Shown here: positions 44,455 through 52,999 of the stretch, one piece after another | Numbering within the stretch: the stretch's first letter is position 1 | Layout of the letters: each line of letters begins with the position of its first letter | Assembly: GCF_029269265.1 (NCBI RefSeq) | Contig: NZ_JARIXP010000004.1 | Coordinates: 186,001 to 250,000, forward strand | DNA length: 64,000 bases | DNA from: Rheinheimera sp. 1928-s | GTDB lineage: Bacteria; Pseudomonadota; Gammaproteobacteria; Enterobacterales; Alteromonadaceae | Direction of reading: 5' to 3' | The notes under the pieces: generated by a model | Seen by the model: the letters and a program-made list of their open reading frames with translations, nothing else | Told to the model about the DNA's origin: nothing | The model's database searches: none | Position numbers and translations under genes: made by a program

Positions 44455-45059
44455 GCGTGGTATATCTGTTAGATAATTTAGATTCCTTCAGCTACAACCT
44501 GGTGGATGAAGTGGCGCAATTAGGCTTTAGCTTAAAGCTGTACCGCAATACGGTGCCTGCTGCTTATATATTTGAAAAAATGCAGCAGGAACAACAGCCT
44601 GTGGTGTTGTTATTATCACCAGGCCCGGGGGCACCTTCACAAGCAGGCTCAATGCCGGATCTGATCGCACTCTGTGCTGGCAAATTCCCCATGCTGGGCA
44701 TTTGTTTAGGCCATCAGGCGCTGGTGGAACATTATGGCGGAGTGGTCGGTCGTGCCGGCGAGACCGTACATGGTAAAACTTCTATTATTGAACTGAGTGA
44801 TCATCCGGTGTTTGGTGCTTTACCTAAACAATTCCCTGTGGCGCGTTATCACTCTTTAATGGCGACTGAAGTGCCCAATTCTTTGCAAGTCATAGCTGCC
44901 TATCAGCATATTCCTATGGCGATAGTGCATGAGGAGCACAAAGCTTTGGGTTACCAGTTCCATCCTGAGTCTATCCTGACCACTTTAGGTAAACCGTTGC
45001 TAAAACAAAGTCTGGATTACTTAATGGCTACAGCACTGGATAACGGAGATACAGAATGA
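44451..45059 (+). CDS. trpG: Anthranilate synthase component II (glutamine amidotransferase)
   Basis: TrpG hydrolyses glutamine and channels ammonia to TrpE. The class I amidotransferase triad is present: Cys85 in GICLGHQAL, and His and Glu in QFHPESILT. The oxyanion motif is SPGPGAPSQAG. At 202 aa it is a free amidotransferase, unlike the fused TrpGD of E. coli. It overlaps trpE and trpD by 4 bp each, implying coupled translation. Confidence 0.96.
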   Translation: MSVVYLLDNLDSFSYNLVDEVAQLGFSLKLYRNTVPAAYIFEKMQQEQQPVVLLLSPGPGAPSQAGSMPDLIALCAGKFPMLGICLGHQALVEHYGGVVGRAGETVHGKTSIIELSDHPVFGALPKQFPVARYHSLMATEVPNSLQVIAAYQHIPMAIVHEEHKALGYQFHPESILTTLGKPLLKQSLDYLMATALDNGDTE

Positions 45060-46087
45060 GCCAATCGATTTTAGGCCTGGTGCAGCAAAGCCTGAAAGGT
45101 GAAGCCCTGTCCTTTGAGCAAAGCCATGCTTTTTTTAGCGCAGTTGTTCAAGGTGAAGTGGAACCTGTGTTATTAACAGCGCTTTTAGTGGCGCTGAAAA
45201 TGCGTGGCGAAACAGCAGATGAAATTGCCGGAGCTGCCGCTGCGATGCGCGCTGCCGCCACCGAATTCCCAGCTAGTGTTGCTGGCGCTATAGATTGCTG
45301 TGGCACAGGCGGTGATGGCTCCAATACCATCAATATTTCCAGCACTGCAGCTCTTGTGGCAGCCAGTATGGGATTGCCAGTGGCCAAACATGGCAACAGA
45401 AGCGTATCCTCTCAGTCCGGTTCAGCCGACTTGCTGGAGCAATTAGGCATCAACATTCAGATGAGCCCGGCAACAGCAGCCAAAGCTTTAAGCCAAAGCA
45501 ACAGCAGCTTCTTATTTGCGCCTTTGTACCATGCAGGTATTAAGCATGCGATGCCGGTGCGTACAGCATTAAAAAGCCGCACTATTTTTAATTTATTAGG
45601 GCCGCTGATTAACCCGGCGAAACCTGATTATCAGCTGCTTGGTGTCTATGATCCGGCTTTAACGCCAGTGATGGCAGAAGCACTGCAGCAACTGGGGGTA
45701 AAAGCCGCCTGGGTCGTGCATGGCAGCGGTTGTGATGAAATTGCTTTACATGGTGTGACTAACGTCAGCGCAGTGACCAGCGCAGGCGCTATTGAACACT
45801 TTGAACTGACACCAGCAGATTTTGGTTTACCTTCGGTAAGCTTGTCCGAGCTTGCCGGGGGAAACCCTGCACAAAATGCAGCAGCCACTTTGGCGATTTT
45901 ACAAGGCACTGGCCAAACAGCGCACAATCAGGCTGTGGCGGCTAATGTAGCTGCAATGCTGTATATCAGTGGCGCAGATATAAAGCGCAAAGATCTAAAA
46001 CAGCTCACCCAATCTGTGCTTGAGCATTTAGCTTCAGGCCAGGCTTTTTCGACATTGACGCAGTTAAGGGAACTTAGTCATGGCTAA
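45056..46087 (+). CDS. trpD: Anthranilate phosphoribosyltransferase
   Basis: TrpD transfers phosphoribosyl from PRPP to anthranilate. The PRPP-binding loop is DCCGTGGDGSNTINIS, followed by KHGNRSVSSQSGSADLLEQLG and the NLLGPLINPAKP region. It is 343 aa, normal for the stand-alone enzyme. It overlaps trpG by 4 bp and trpCF by 8 bp. Confidence 0.97.
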   Translation: MSQSILGLVQQSLKGEALSFEQSHAFFSAVVQGEVEPVLLTALLVALKMRGETADEIAGAAAAMRAAATEFPASVAGAIDCCGTGGDGSNTINISSTAALVAASMGLPVAKHGNRSVSSQSGSADLLEQLGINIQMSPATAAKALSQSNSSFLFAPLYHAGIKHAMPVRTALKSRTIFNLLGPLINPAKPDYQLLGVYDPALTPVMAEALQQLGVKAAWVVHGSGCDEIALHGVTNVSAVTSAGAIEHFELTPADFGLPSVSLSELAGGNPAQNAAATLAILQGTGQTAHNQAVAANVAAMLYISGADIKRKDLKQLTQSVLEHLASGQAFSTLTQLRELSHG

Positions 46088-47462
46088 TGTGTTAACCACT
46101 ATTATCGATCACAAAAAACTGGAAGTGGCAGAGCGCAAGCAAAAGCTGCCACTGGCGCAGTTTCAGCAGTTGGTGCAACCCAGTCAGCGTAATTTCTTAA
46201 AGGCACTGCAGCAAAAAGGCCCGCGTTTTATTCTGGAATGCAAAAAGGCGTCGCCTTCAAAAGGTTTAATTCGCAGCCCTTTTGATTTAGAAGAAATTTG
46301 TGCCGCTTATGGTCAATATGCCGACTGCATTTCTGTGCTGACCGACGAGAAGTTTTTTCAGGGCAGTTACGATTATCTGGCGAAAGTGCGCGCCAAAGTT
46401 AACCAACCGCTACTGCATAAAGATTTTATTATCGACGCCTATCAGATTTACCTTGGCCGTTTGCAAGGCTCTGATGCTGTGCTTTTGATGTTATCCGTGC
46501 TGAACGATTTAGAGTATCTGGAACTCGCCGCTGTTGCGAAAAGCTTAAATCTGACGGTACTGACCGAAGTCAGCAATGAGGCGGAAACCTTAAGGGCTGT
46601 GGCTTTAGGTGCTGAACTGATTGGTATCAATAACCGCGACTTACGTACTTTAGATACCAACTTAGAAACCAGTTTCAAGCTCGCTCGCCTGATCCCTGAT
46701 GGCATTACTATCGTATCCGAATCAGGCATCTATAGCTCGCAGCAGGTTCGGCAGCTGGCCAAAGTGGCAGATGCTTATCTGGTGGGTAGCTCGTTAATGG
46801 CACAGCACGACTTAGCCAATGCCTGTCGCTCGCTTATTCGGGGCGAGCATAAAGTCTGTGGTTTAACGCGAGCCGAAGACAGCAAAGCTGTGTTTGCCGC
46901 AGGTGCTTATTTTGGCGGTCTGATTTTTTATCCGAAATCACCCCGTTTCGTCACAGTAGAACAAGCCAAAGCTGTGCAGCAAGGCGCACCAGCTCTGCAT
47001 TATGTTGGTGTTTTTGTTGATGAAGCAGTGGACACTGTGGCTGCAACAGCACGGGATTTAAAACTGGCCGCAGTGCAGTTGCACGGTGATGAGTCCGACT
47101 TGTATTTACAAAAACTGCGGCCTTTATTGCCCAAAACTACAGAGATTTGGAAAGCCTACCGCGTACAACACAAGCTGCCAGAGCTGACACGTTATGCCGA
47201 CCGTTACTTACTCGATGCTTATCATCCAGAGCAGGCGGGCGGCACAGGGCAACAATTTGACTGGCAATTATTGGACGAACAGCTGCTGGATAAAAAAGTG
47301 ATGCTGGCTGGTGGCTTAACACCGGACAATGTCATTGCAGCACTGAAACATCAGGTACTGGCCGTGGATCTTAATTCTGGCCTCGAATCCGCTCCCGGCA
47401 TTAAAGATACGGGCAAAATTCAACACGCTTTTGTGAACATCAGAGAATTCAGTCATGACTAA
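46080..47462 (+). CDS. trpCF: Bifunctional indole-3-glycerol-phosphate synthase / phosphoribosylanthranilate isomerase
   Basis: Two TIM barrels are fused, as in E. coli TrpC. Residues about 1-255 are the synthase ([43 protein letters not shown]). Residues about 257-460 are the isomerase ([40 protein letters not shown], and a final LDLNSGLE-like [12 protein letters not shown]). They carry out the third and fourth steps of Trp synthesis after anthranilate. The isomerase CGLTR replaces the more common CGxT/R, as in E. coli. It overlaps trpB by 8 bp. Confidence 0.97.
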   Translation: MANVLTTIIDHKKLEVAERKQKLPLAQFQQLVQPSQRNFLKALQQKGPRFILECKKASPSKGLIRSPFDLEEICAAYGQYADCISVLTDEKFFQGSYDYLAKVRAKVNQPLLHKDFIIDAYQIYLGRLQGSDAVLLMLSVLNDLEYLELAAVAKSLNLTVLTEVSNEAETLRAVALGAELIGINNRDLRTLDTNLETSFKLARLIPDGITIVSESGIYSSQQVRQLAKVADAYLVGSSLMAQHDLANACRSLIRGEHKVCGLTRAEDSKAVFAAGAYFGGLIFYPKSPRFVTVEQAKAVQQGAPALHYVGVFVDEAVDTVAATARDLKLAAVQLHGDESDLYLQKLRPLLPKTTEIWKAYRVQHKLPELTRYADRYLLDAYHPEQAGGTGQQFDWQLLDEQLLDKKVMLAGGLTPDNVIAALKHQVLAVDLNSGLESAPGIKDTGKIQHAFVNIREFSHD

Positions 47463-48672
47463 ACTCAATTTAAACCCTTATTTTGGCGATTTTGGTGGCA
47501 TGTTTGTGCCTGAATTGCTGGTCCCTGCTTTAGTGCAACTGGAGCAAGCTTTTGTTGATGCGCAGCAGGACCCGGCTTTTATTGCTGAATTTCAGGCGCT
47601 GCTAAAAGACTATGCAGGTCGCCCTACTCCTTTAACTTTATGTCGTAATGTATCACCTAACCCACTGGCAAAAATTTACCTAAAACGTGAAGACTTATTA
47701 CACGGTGGTGCGCACAAAACCAATCAGGTATTAGGTCAAGCCTTATTGGCTAAACGTATGGGTAAAAAAGACATTATTGCTGAAACCGGTGCCGGTCAGC
47801 ATGGCGTAGCTACAGCCCTTGCTTGTGCTTTGTTGGGCCTCAATTGCAAAATTTATATGGGCGCTAAAGATATTGACCGTCAGCAGCCGAACGTATTTCG
47901 CATGAAGCTGATGGGCGCTACTGTGATTCCTGTGACAGCAGGTTCTGGCACTTTAAAAGATGCTGTCAACGAAGCCATGCGTGACTGGTCCGGCAGTTAT
48001 GCCACCAGCCATTATTTATTGGGTACTGCGGCTGGCCCTCACCCATTCCCGACTATAGTGCGCGAATTCCAGAAAATGATTGGTGAAGAAGCCAAACAAC
48101 AAATCCTGGAAGCTGAAGGTAAATTACCGGACGCTGTGCTGGCTTGTGTCGGCGGAGGCTCCAACGCCATTGGTATGTTTGCTGATTTCATCAAAGAAGA
48201 AGGTGTACGCTTAATTGGTATTGAACCTGGTGGTATGGGCATTGAAACCCATCAGCATGGTGCGGCGTTAAGTACCGGCAGCTTTGGTATTTTGCACGGT
48301 GCTTATACCGCTATTATGCAAACCAAAGATGGCCAGATTGAAGAGTCGTACTCTGTCTCTGCAGGTTTAGATTACCCGGCTGTAGGGCCACAGCACACTT
48401 ATCTGCAAAGCATAGGCCGTGCTGAATATGTGGCTATTAACGACGACGAAGCTTTAGCGGCTTTCCAGCATCTGGCAAAATCAGAAGGAATAATTCCAGC
48501 GCTTGAAAGCTCTCATGCTTTAGCTCATGCGCTGAAAATGGCCGCTGCTGCCACAGAACCTTTGGTGCTTTTAGTCAACCTGTCAGGCCGTGGTGACAAA
48601 GATTTAAACCACGTCTATTCCATTATTGGCGAAGCCCATATCAAACCTAACAACATGGCAGAGCGCAGCTAA
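47455..48672 (+). CDS. trpB: Tryptophan synthase beta chain
   Basis: TrpB condenses indole and serine on PLP. The PLP Lys88 lies in HGGAHKTNQ; the phosphate loop is GGGSNAIG, and Glu in ETGAGQHG is the catalytic acid. Length is 405 aa (E. coli 397). The overlap with trpCF and the 10-bp gap to trpA keep the operon compact. Confidence 0.98.
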   Translation: MTKLNLNPYFGDFGGMFVPELLVPALVQLEQAFVDAQQDPAFIAEFQALLKDYAGRPTPLTLCRNVSPNPLAKIYLKREDLLHGGAHKTNQVLGQALLAKRMGKKDIIAETGAGQHGVATALACALLGLNCKIYMGAKDIDRQQPNVFRMKLMGATVIPVTAGSGTLKDAVNEAMRDWSGSYATSHYLLGTAAGPHPFPTIVREFQKMIGEEAKQQILEAEGKLPDAVLACVGGGSNAIGMFADFIKEEGVRLIGIEPGGMGIETHQHGAALSTGSFGILHGAYTAIMQTKDGQIEESYSVSAGLDYPAVGPQHTYLQSIGRAEYVAINDDEALAAFQHLAKSEGIIPALESSHALAHALKMAAAATEPLVLLVNLSGRGDKDLNHVYSIIGEAHIKPNNMAERS

Positions 48673-48682
48673 GGAGATTTTC

Positions 48683-49483
48683 ATGCAACGTTATCAGCAG
48701 TTATTCAGCCGCCTCGATAGTGCCAAACAAGGTGCTTTTGTGCCATTCGTCACTATGGGCGATCCAGGCCTTGAGCTGTCTTTTGACATTATCAAAACTT
48801 TAATAGATGCAGGCGCCGATGCGTTAGAGCTGGGTATTCCCTTCTCCGACCCAATAGCTGACGGCCCTGTGATCCAAAACGCCAATATCCGCGCTTTGGC
48901 CGCTGGTGTGACGCCAGCTCAGTGTTTTGAGTTGATTGGCCGTATTCGTCACTACAACAAAGACATTCCTATTGGTTTGTTGCTGTACAGTAATCTGGTG
49001 ATGGCTAAAGGCATAGATAGTTTTTACCAGCAGGCGCAGCTGGCTGGTGTCGATTCTATTCTGATTGCCGATGTGCCACTGCATGAAAGCAAGTTATTCA
49101 GAAATGCGGCGATGAAACATGACATAGCGCCTATTTTTATCGCACCGCCGAATATCACCGATGACAGCTTACGGGAGCTGGCCTCTTATGGCCGTGGTTA
49201 TACGTATCTGTTGAGCCGCGCCGGTGTTACAGGCACTGAAACTCAGGCTACTATGCCCGCCAGTACGCTGATTAATCAGTTAAAAGAATACAATGCGGCC
49301 CCTACGCTTTTGGGTTTTGGCATATCCAAACCAGAGCATGTCAAAGCTGCTATTGAAAGTGGTGCAGCAGGTGCTATTTCAGGTTCGGCTATAGTGCAGA
49401 TTATTGAAAAACATCAACATCAGCCAGAAACTTTACTCAGCGAACTGGCAACTTTTGTTCGTGCCATGAAAGCCGCAACCTGA
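48683..49483 (+). CDS. trpA: Tryptophan synthase alpha chain
   Basis: TrpA splits indole-3-glycerol phosphate and tunnels indole to TrpB. The catalytic residues are Glu49 in [11 protein letters not shown] and Asp60 in ADGP. The phosphate-binding end is [10 protein letters not shown] and GAISGSAIV. The start at 48683 has AAGGAG at ideal distance and gives 266 aa (E. coli 268). A frame open from 48626 inside trpB is not used. It is the last gene of the operon. Confidence 0.97.
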   Translation: MQRYQQLFSRLDSAKQGAFVPFVTMGDPGLELSFDIIKTLIDAGADALELGIPFSDPIADGPVIQNANIRALAAGVTPAQCFELIGRIRHYNKDIPIGLLLYSNLVMAKGIDSFYQQAQLAGVDSILIADVPLHESKLFRNAAMKHDIAPIFIAPPNITDDSLRELASYGRGYTYLLSRAGVTGTETQATMPASTLINQLKEYNAAPTLLGFGISKPEHVKAAIESGAAGAISGSAIVQIIEKHQHQPETLLSELATFVRAMKAAT

Positions 49484-49518
49484 CCTATCACCTCAGCCAA
49501 AAGCTGAGTCAAAAGCAA

Positions 49519-49552
49519 AACAAAGCCTGGCCATCGCTGGGCTTTGTTGTTT
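49519..49552 (+). terminator. Terminator of the trp operon
   Basis: AACAAAGCC and GGCTTTGTT form a stem (12-nt loop) followed by GTTT. A second small stem CTCAGC/GCTGAG precedes it (about 49492-49508). Confidence 0.7.
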
Positions 49553-49857
49553 CTGCATATGAATTTTTGCCTGTTAAATAATTTCAGTTACAGCCTGCCG
49601 CAAAAAAAATCTCCTGAATCAACAACCTTTGCTCCAACACCCCAGTTCCAGGATCTGGATCAACAGCACCAAAGATCAAGTGTGTGCGGCTGCGCACACA
49701 GTTGTCAGATATGGCTGTGTATGGTGGCAGTGAGGACTTGTGATCACAGTCATTGGAATGGCAAAAAATGAAGCCAATATCTTATTGTTTTATTTTTTGC
49801 TACAGCAACTTCACCCTAAGACAGTCAAGCTCTAAGGGTGGTTAACAGGATGTAGCT
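49553..49857 (+). promoter_or_regulatory. Upstream control region of the exopolysaccharide operon
   Basis: No gene is supported here. The region holds a perfect hairpin TGTGTGCG/CGCACACA with loop GCTG (49681-49700), a perfect 10-bp palindrome TGTGATCACA (49739-49748), and an imperfect stem CACCCTAAGA/TCTAAGGGTG (49812-49840) just before the first ribosome site. Together they suggest regulated expression. Promoter hexamers could not be fixed. Confidence 0.4.
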
Positions 49858-51255
49858 ATGAACACGCCCACAAGTTTCAAAAAGGAAGACAGTGGTTTTG
49901 GCTTCCTGAACAGGTTTTTAGACATCATCGCTATAGGCGCAGCTTTATACCTGAGTCTGAAGTTATATGGCGAGGTCGTAACGACAAGTTACATTATGTT
50001 GTATTTTTCTGTCATGGCCGTTTATCTGTATACAGCGGAGTCGGTTCAGTTGTATCGCTCCTGGCGTATCGGCAGCGTGACCAGCAATATCGCTGTTGTC
50101 ATGCTGTGTTTATTCGTCGCTTTTAGTTTGATGCAACTTGTTACCTTTGGCTTAAAAAGTACCGCTGACTATTCAAGAGTGGTGATAGTCGGCTGGTTTG
50201 CTTTGTCTTTTTGTTACACCTCAGTCTGGCGTATCGCTGCCAGGTTCCTAAAAAACACCCTGCATAAAAATGGCTACAATCTGCGCCGTGTGGCAGTGAT
50301 TGGTTGCACCTTCAATGCAAAACGCCTGATTGATGAAATGACCAATAAACCACAACTTGGACTGCAATTTTGTAATGTGTACGACGACAGAGAAGTGGAT
50401 CGTCTGCCTGAATGCGGTAAAACCATCACAGGGAAAATTGATGAATGCGTCGAGTCCGCCCGAGATGGTGCCTTCGATAAACTTTACATTACCTTACCTT
50501 TATCCGCAGATAAGCGTATTGCCGACATTATTCAGCGCCTGGGGGATACCACGGTCGATGTACACATAGTGCCTGATTTCCTGCTGTACAACCTGATGCA
50601 TGCACGACTTGGCACTATAGGTGATGTCGAAACCTTAAGTGTATTTGAGTCGCCCTACTACGGTGCCCATGACTGGTTAAAGCGCTCCTTTGATGTCACC
50701 GTCAGCTTTATCGCTTTGCTAGTACTGGCTATTCCTATGCTGGTGATAGCAGCAGCCATCAAAATCACCAGCCGTGGTCCGGTGTTGTTTAAACAGGATC
50801 GTTACGGTTTGGACGGTAAAGCGATCCGGGTGTTCAAGTTTCGCAGCATGACAGTGCAGGACAACGGAGCCAATGTGGTCCAGGCAAAAAAAGGCGATGC
50901 CAGAATAACGCCCTTAGGCGCCATGCTGCGCCGCACCTCACTGGACGAGTTACCGCAGTTTATCAATGTACTCAGAGGGGAAATGTCTGTGGTTGGACCT
51001 CGCCCTCATGCTGTTGCGCACAATGAACAGTATCGAAAGCTGGTCGCCTTTTACATGCTCAGACACAAAGTGAAACCAGGCATTACCGGCTGGGCACAAA
51101 TCAACGGCTGGCGTGGTGAAACGGATTCATTAGAGAAGATGGAAAAACGTGTCGAATTTGACCTGACGTATATCAAAAACTGGTCATTGTGGTGGGATAC
51201 AAAAATTGTATTTTTAACTTTTTTTCGCGGTTTTACAGGAAAGAACGTTTATTAA
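49858..51255 (+). CDS. Undecaprenyl-phosphate sugar phosphotransferase (WcaJ-type initiating transferase)
   Basis: This polyprenyl glycosylphosphotransferase transfers a sugar-1-phosphate (often glucose) to undecaprenyl phosphate and so starts the repeat unit. Four membrane helices fill the first 125 residues, then a CoA-binding-like cytoplasmic domain (RRVAVIGCTFNAKRLIDEM), a fifth helix (about 283-305), and the catalytic domain with DRYGLDGKAIRVFKFRSM, RRTSLDELPQFINVLRGEMS and VVGPRPHAV, then KPGITGWAQING. Length (465 aa) matches WcaJ. It is the first gene of the plus-strand unit. Confidence 0.93.
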   Translation: MNTPTSFKKEDSGFGFLNRFLDIIAIGAALYLSLKLYGEVVTTSYIMLYFSVMAVYLYTAESVQLYRSWRIGSVTSNIAVVMLCLFVAFSLMQLVTFGLKSTADYSRVVIVGWFALSFCYTSVWRIAARFLKNTLHKNGYNLRRVAVIGCTFNAKRLIDEMTNKPQLGLQFCNVYDDREVDRLPECGKTITGKIDECVESARDGAFDKLYITLPLSADKRIADIIQRLGDTTVDVHIVPDFLLYNLMHARLGTIGDVETLSVFESPYYGAHDWLKRSFDVTVSFIALLVLAIPMLVIAAAIKITSRGPVLFKQDRYGLDGKAIRVFKFRSMTVQDNGANVVQAKKGDARITPLGAMLRRTSLDELPQFINVLRGEMSVVGPRPHAVAHNEQYRKLVAFYMLRHKVKPGITGWAQINGWRGETDSLEKMEKRVEFDLTYIKNWSLWWDTKIVFLTFFRGFTGKNVY

Positions 51256-51265
51256 AGGACTACTT

Positions 51266-52447
51266 ATGAAATCAAGGTTAACTATGATGACAGTACTGGC
51301 ATGTGCCAGTATTGACGCATTTGCAGTCGATCCTCAGTCTATTCAGACAGAGTCGGGTTTCGATATTACGCCGCTTCTGAGCAGCGGCTTAAAATACGAT
51401 AACAATATCGCCAGCAGCAGTAGCAACGAAACCGAAAGCTGGATTTTTACTCTGACCCCTTCTGTCAGGGCTGTGCTGGATGACGGCGTCAGCAAAACAG
51501 AACTTAGCGCTGCGGCCTTTAACGGTACTTACTTTGACAGCAGTCGGGACAATTTCACAGACGTCTTGCTAGGCGGCCTTTTTGATACCAGTTTGTCAGA
51601 ACAAGGCAAAATAAACCTCAAAGCCGACTTAGTCTGGGGCCATGAAGACAGAGGCACTGGTATTACAGAAGGTCTGAATACGGATCAGGACCAACCAACC
51701 CGCTTTAACACTCAAACGGCCTCTGGTTATTATGAATATGGCAGTACAGCAGCTCCTGCCCGGGTGCGTTTCGGCACAAAGTACTATAACAAAGAGTATA
51801 TGAACCAACACGAAGTGACGCAGTACCGTGACTACGACGCGCTGCTCGGCGGAATTAACTTTTATTACGATACCCAGTCCGGCACTACCGCTGTTCTCCA
51901 AAGCAGCATTGAGCATATCAACTACGACTTAATTGACCCACAAGCAACACGCGATAACAAAGATACTCATGTCAAAGTGGGAGCCGAATGGCAAATCACG
52001 TCCATCACTTCGGGTGACGCCAAAATTGGCTATCAAAATAAGAAATTTGATGACAGTAGCAGAGAAGACTTCAGTGGTTTGGCCTGGACTATCAACGCCA
52101 AATGGTCGCCATTCACCTACAGCCACTTTAACCTTGGTACAGGCCGCAGAGCCAAAGATCCGTTGCAAGACGGAGATTACGTCAAGGAAACCACCTTCTT
52201 GCTGGGATGGACCCACAACTGGACAGAGTCCGTTCAGACCCAACTGCACTACAACAGAATGGAAGAAGACTATGTCGGAGTCAGCCGTGAAGACAAAAAC
52301 AACGCATACACCGCAAGCGTAAAGTATGCGTTTCGCCGTTTTATTGATGTCACGTTCTTTACCACTGTAACAGACAAAACCTCCTCTGTTCCGGGCATAG
52401 AATTTGATCGAAACATCATAGGTCTGAGTTTCGACTTTTCGCTTTAA
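51266..52447 (+). CDS. Outer-membrane beta-barrel protein of the exopolysaccharide locus
   Basis: The signal peptide (MKSRLTMMTVLACASIDAFA) is followed by alternating amphipathic strands with aromatic ends over 370 residues, and the protein closes with FDRNIIGLSFDFSL, an outer-membrane C-terminal strand ending in Leu. The GLKYDNNIASSSSNETESWIF start is typical of the BBP2_2-like barrels in Vibrio and Shewanella polysaccharide loci (VpsM/EpsL-like). It probably serves polysaccharide export or surface retention; the exact role is not established. It lies 10 bp after the initiating transferase. Confidence 0.8.
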   Translation: MKSRLTMMTVLACASIDAFAVDPQSIQTESGFDITPLLSSGLKYDNNIASSSSNETESWIFTLTPSVRAVLDDGVSKTELSAAAFNGTYFDSSRDNFTDVLLGGLFDTSLSEQGKINLKADLVWGHEDRGTGITEGLNTDQDQPTRFNTQTASGYYEYGSTAAPARVRFGTKYYNKEYMNQHEVTQYRDYDALLGGINFYYDTQSGTTAVLQSSIEHINYDLIDPQATRDNKDTHVKVGAEWQITSITSGDAKIGYQNKKFDDSSREDFSGLAWTINAKWSPFTYSHFNLGTGRRAKDPLQDGDYVKETTFLLGWTHNWTESVQTQLHYNRMEEDYVGVSREDKNNAYTASVKYAFRRFIDVTFFTTVTDKTSSVPGIEFDRNIIGLSFDFSL

Positions 52448-52471
52448 CTTACTTTATTACAGGCTAAATTC

Positions 52472-52999
52472 ATGCAACAACATGCATTATTGCTGGTTAC
52501 TTTGTGTCTGAGCTTCTCGTCATGGGTCTTTGCCCAGGATGATATGGCATATCTGTTAGGTCCTGGTGACAAAATCATCATTCAGGTCTACGGCGAAGAA
52601 GAGCTGAAAATAGAAACACAGCTAACCGACAGCGGTAAAATTAACTACCCATTCCTTGGTGAAATAGCAGCCAAAGGCCTAACCATCAAACAGCTGGAAA
52701 GCCGCATTTATACTGGCTTAAAAGGCGATTTTTTTATTGAACCTAATGTCTTTGTTGGCATGGTGGAATACCGGCCGTTTTTTATTCACGGCGAAGTGAA
52801 AGCTCCGGGCGGATTCCCTTACAAACCCGGCATGACAGTCAATCAGGCCGTAGCTTTGGCCGGAGGACTGACTGAACGAGCCTCGAGGGAGAAAATATTT
52901 ATCACCCGCGAAGCCAATAAAAGCAAGCAAGAAAACGCCAACCTGAACACTAAAGTGAATGCAGGCGATACCATCACCATCGATCAGAGATTCTTTTAA
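52472..52999 (+). CDS. Polysaccharide export protein, Wza-like (Poly_export/SLBB)
   Basis: This is a periplasmic/outer-membrane export component. A signal peptide (cleavage in VFA-QDD) precedes the Poly_export domain (YLLGPGDKIIIQVYGEEEL, ..GKINYPFLGEI) and one SLBB domain (FFIHGEVKAPGGFPYKPGMTVNQAVALAGG). At 175 aa it is less than half of Wza (about 379 aa) and lacks the transmembrane helix domain. No lipobox is seen. The neighbouring beta-barrel may supply the outer-membrane pore. The stop overlaps the kinase start by one base. Confidence 0.9.
   Translation: MQQHALLLVTLCLSFSSWVFAQDDMAYLLGPGDKIIIQVYGEEELKIETQLTDSGKINYPFLGEIAAKGLTIKQLESRIYTGLKGDFFIEPNVFVGMVEYRPFFIHGEVKAPGGFPYKPGMTVNQAVALAGGLTERASREKIFITREANKSKQENANLNTKVNAGDTITIDQRFF

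Noticed and set aside
49739-49748. TGTGATCACA as a CRP site
   Set aside because: A CRP site needs six bases between TGTGA and TCACA. Here the half-sites are adjacent, so CRP binding is not expected.
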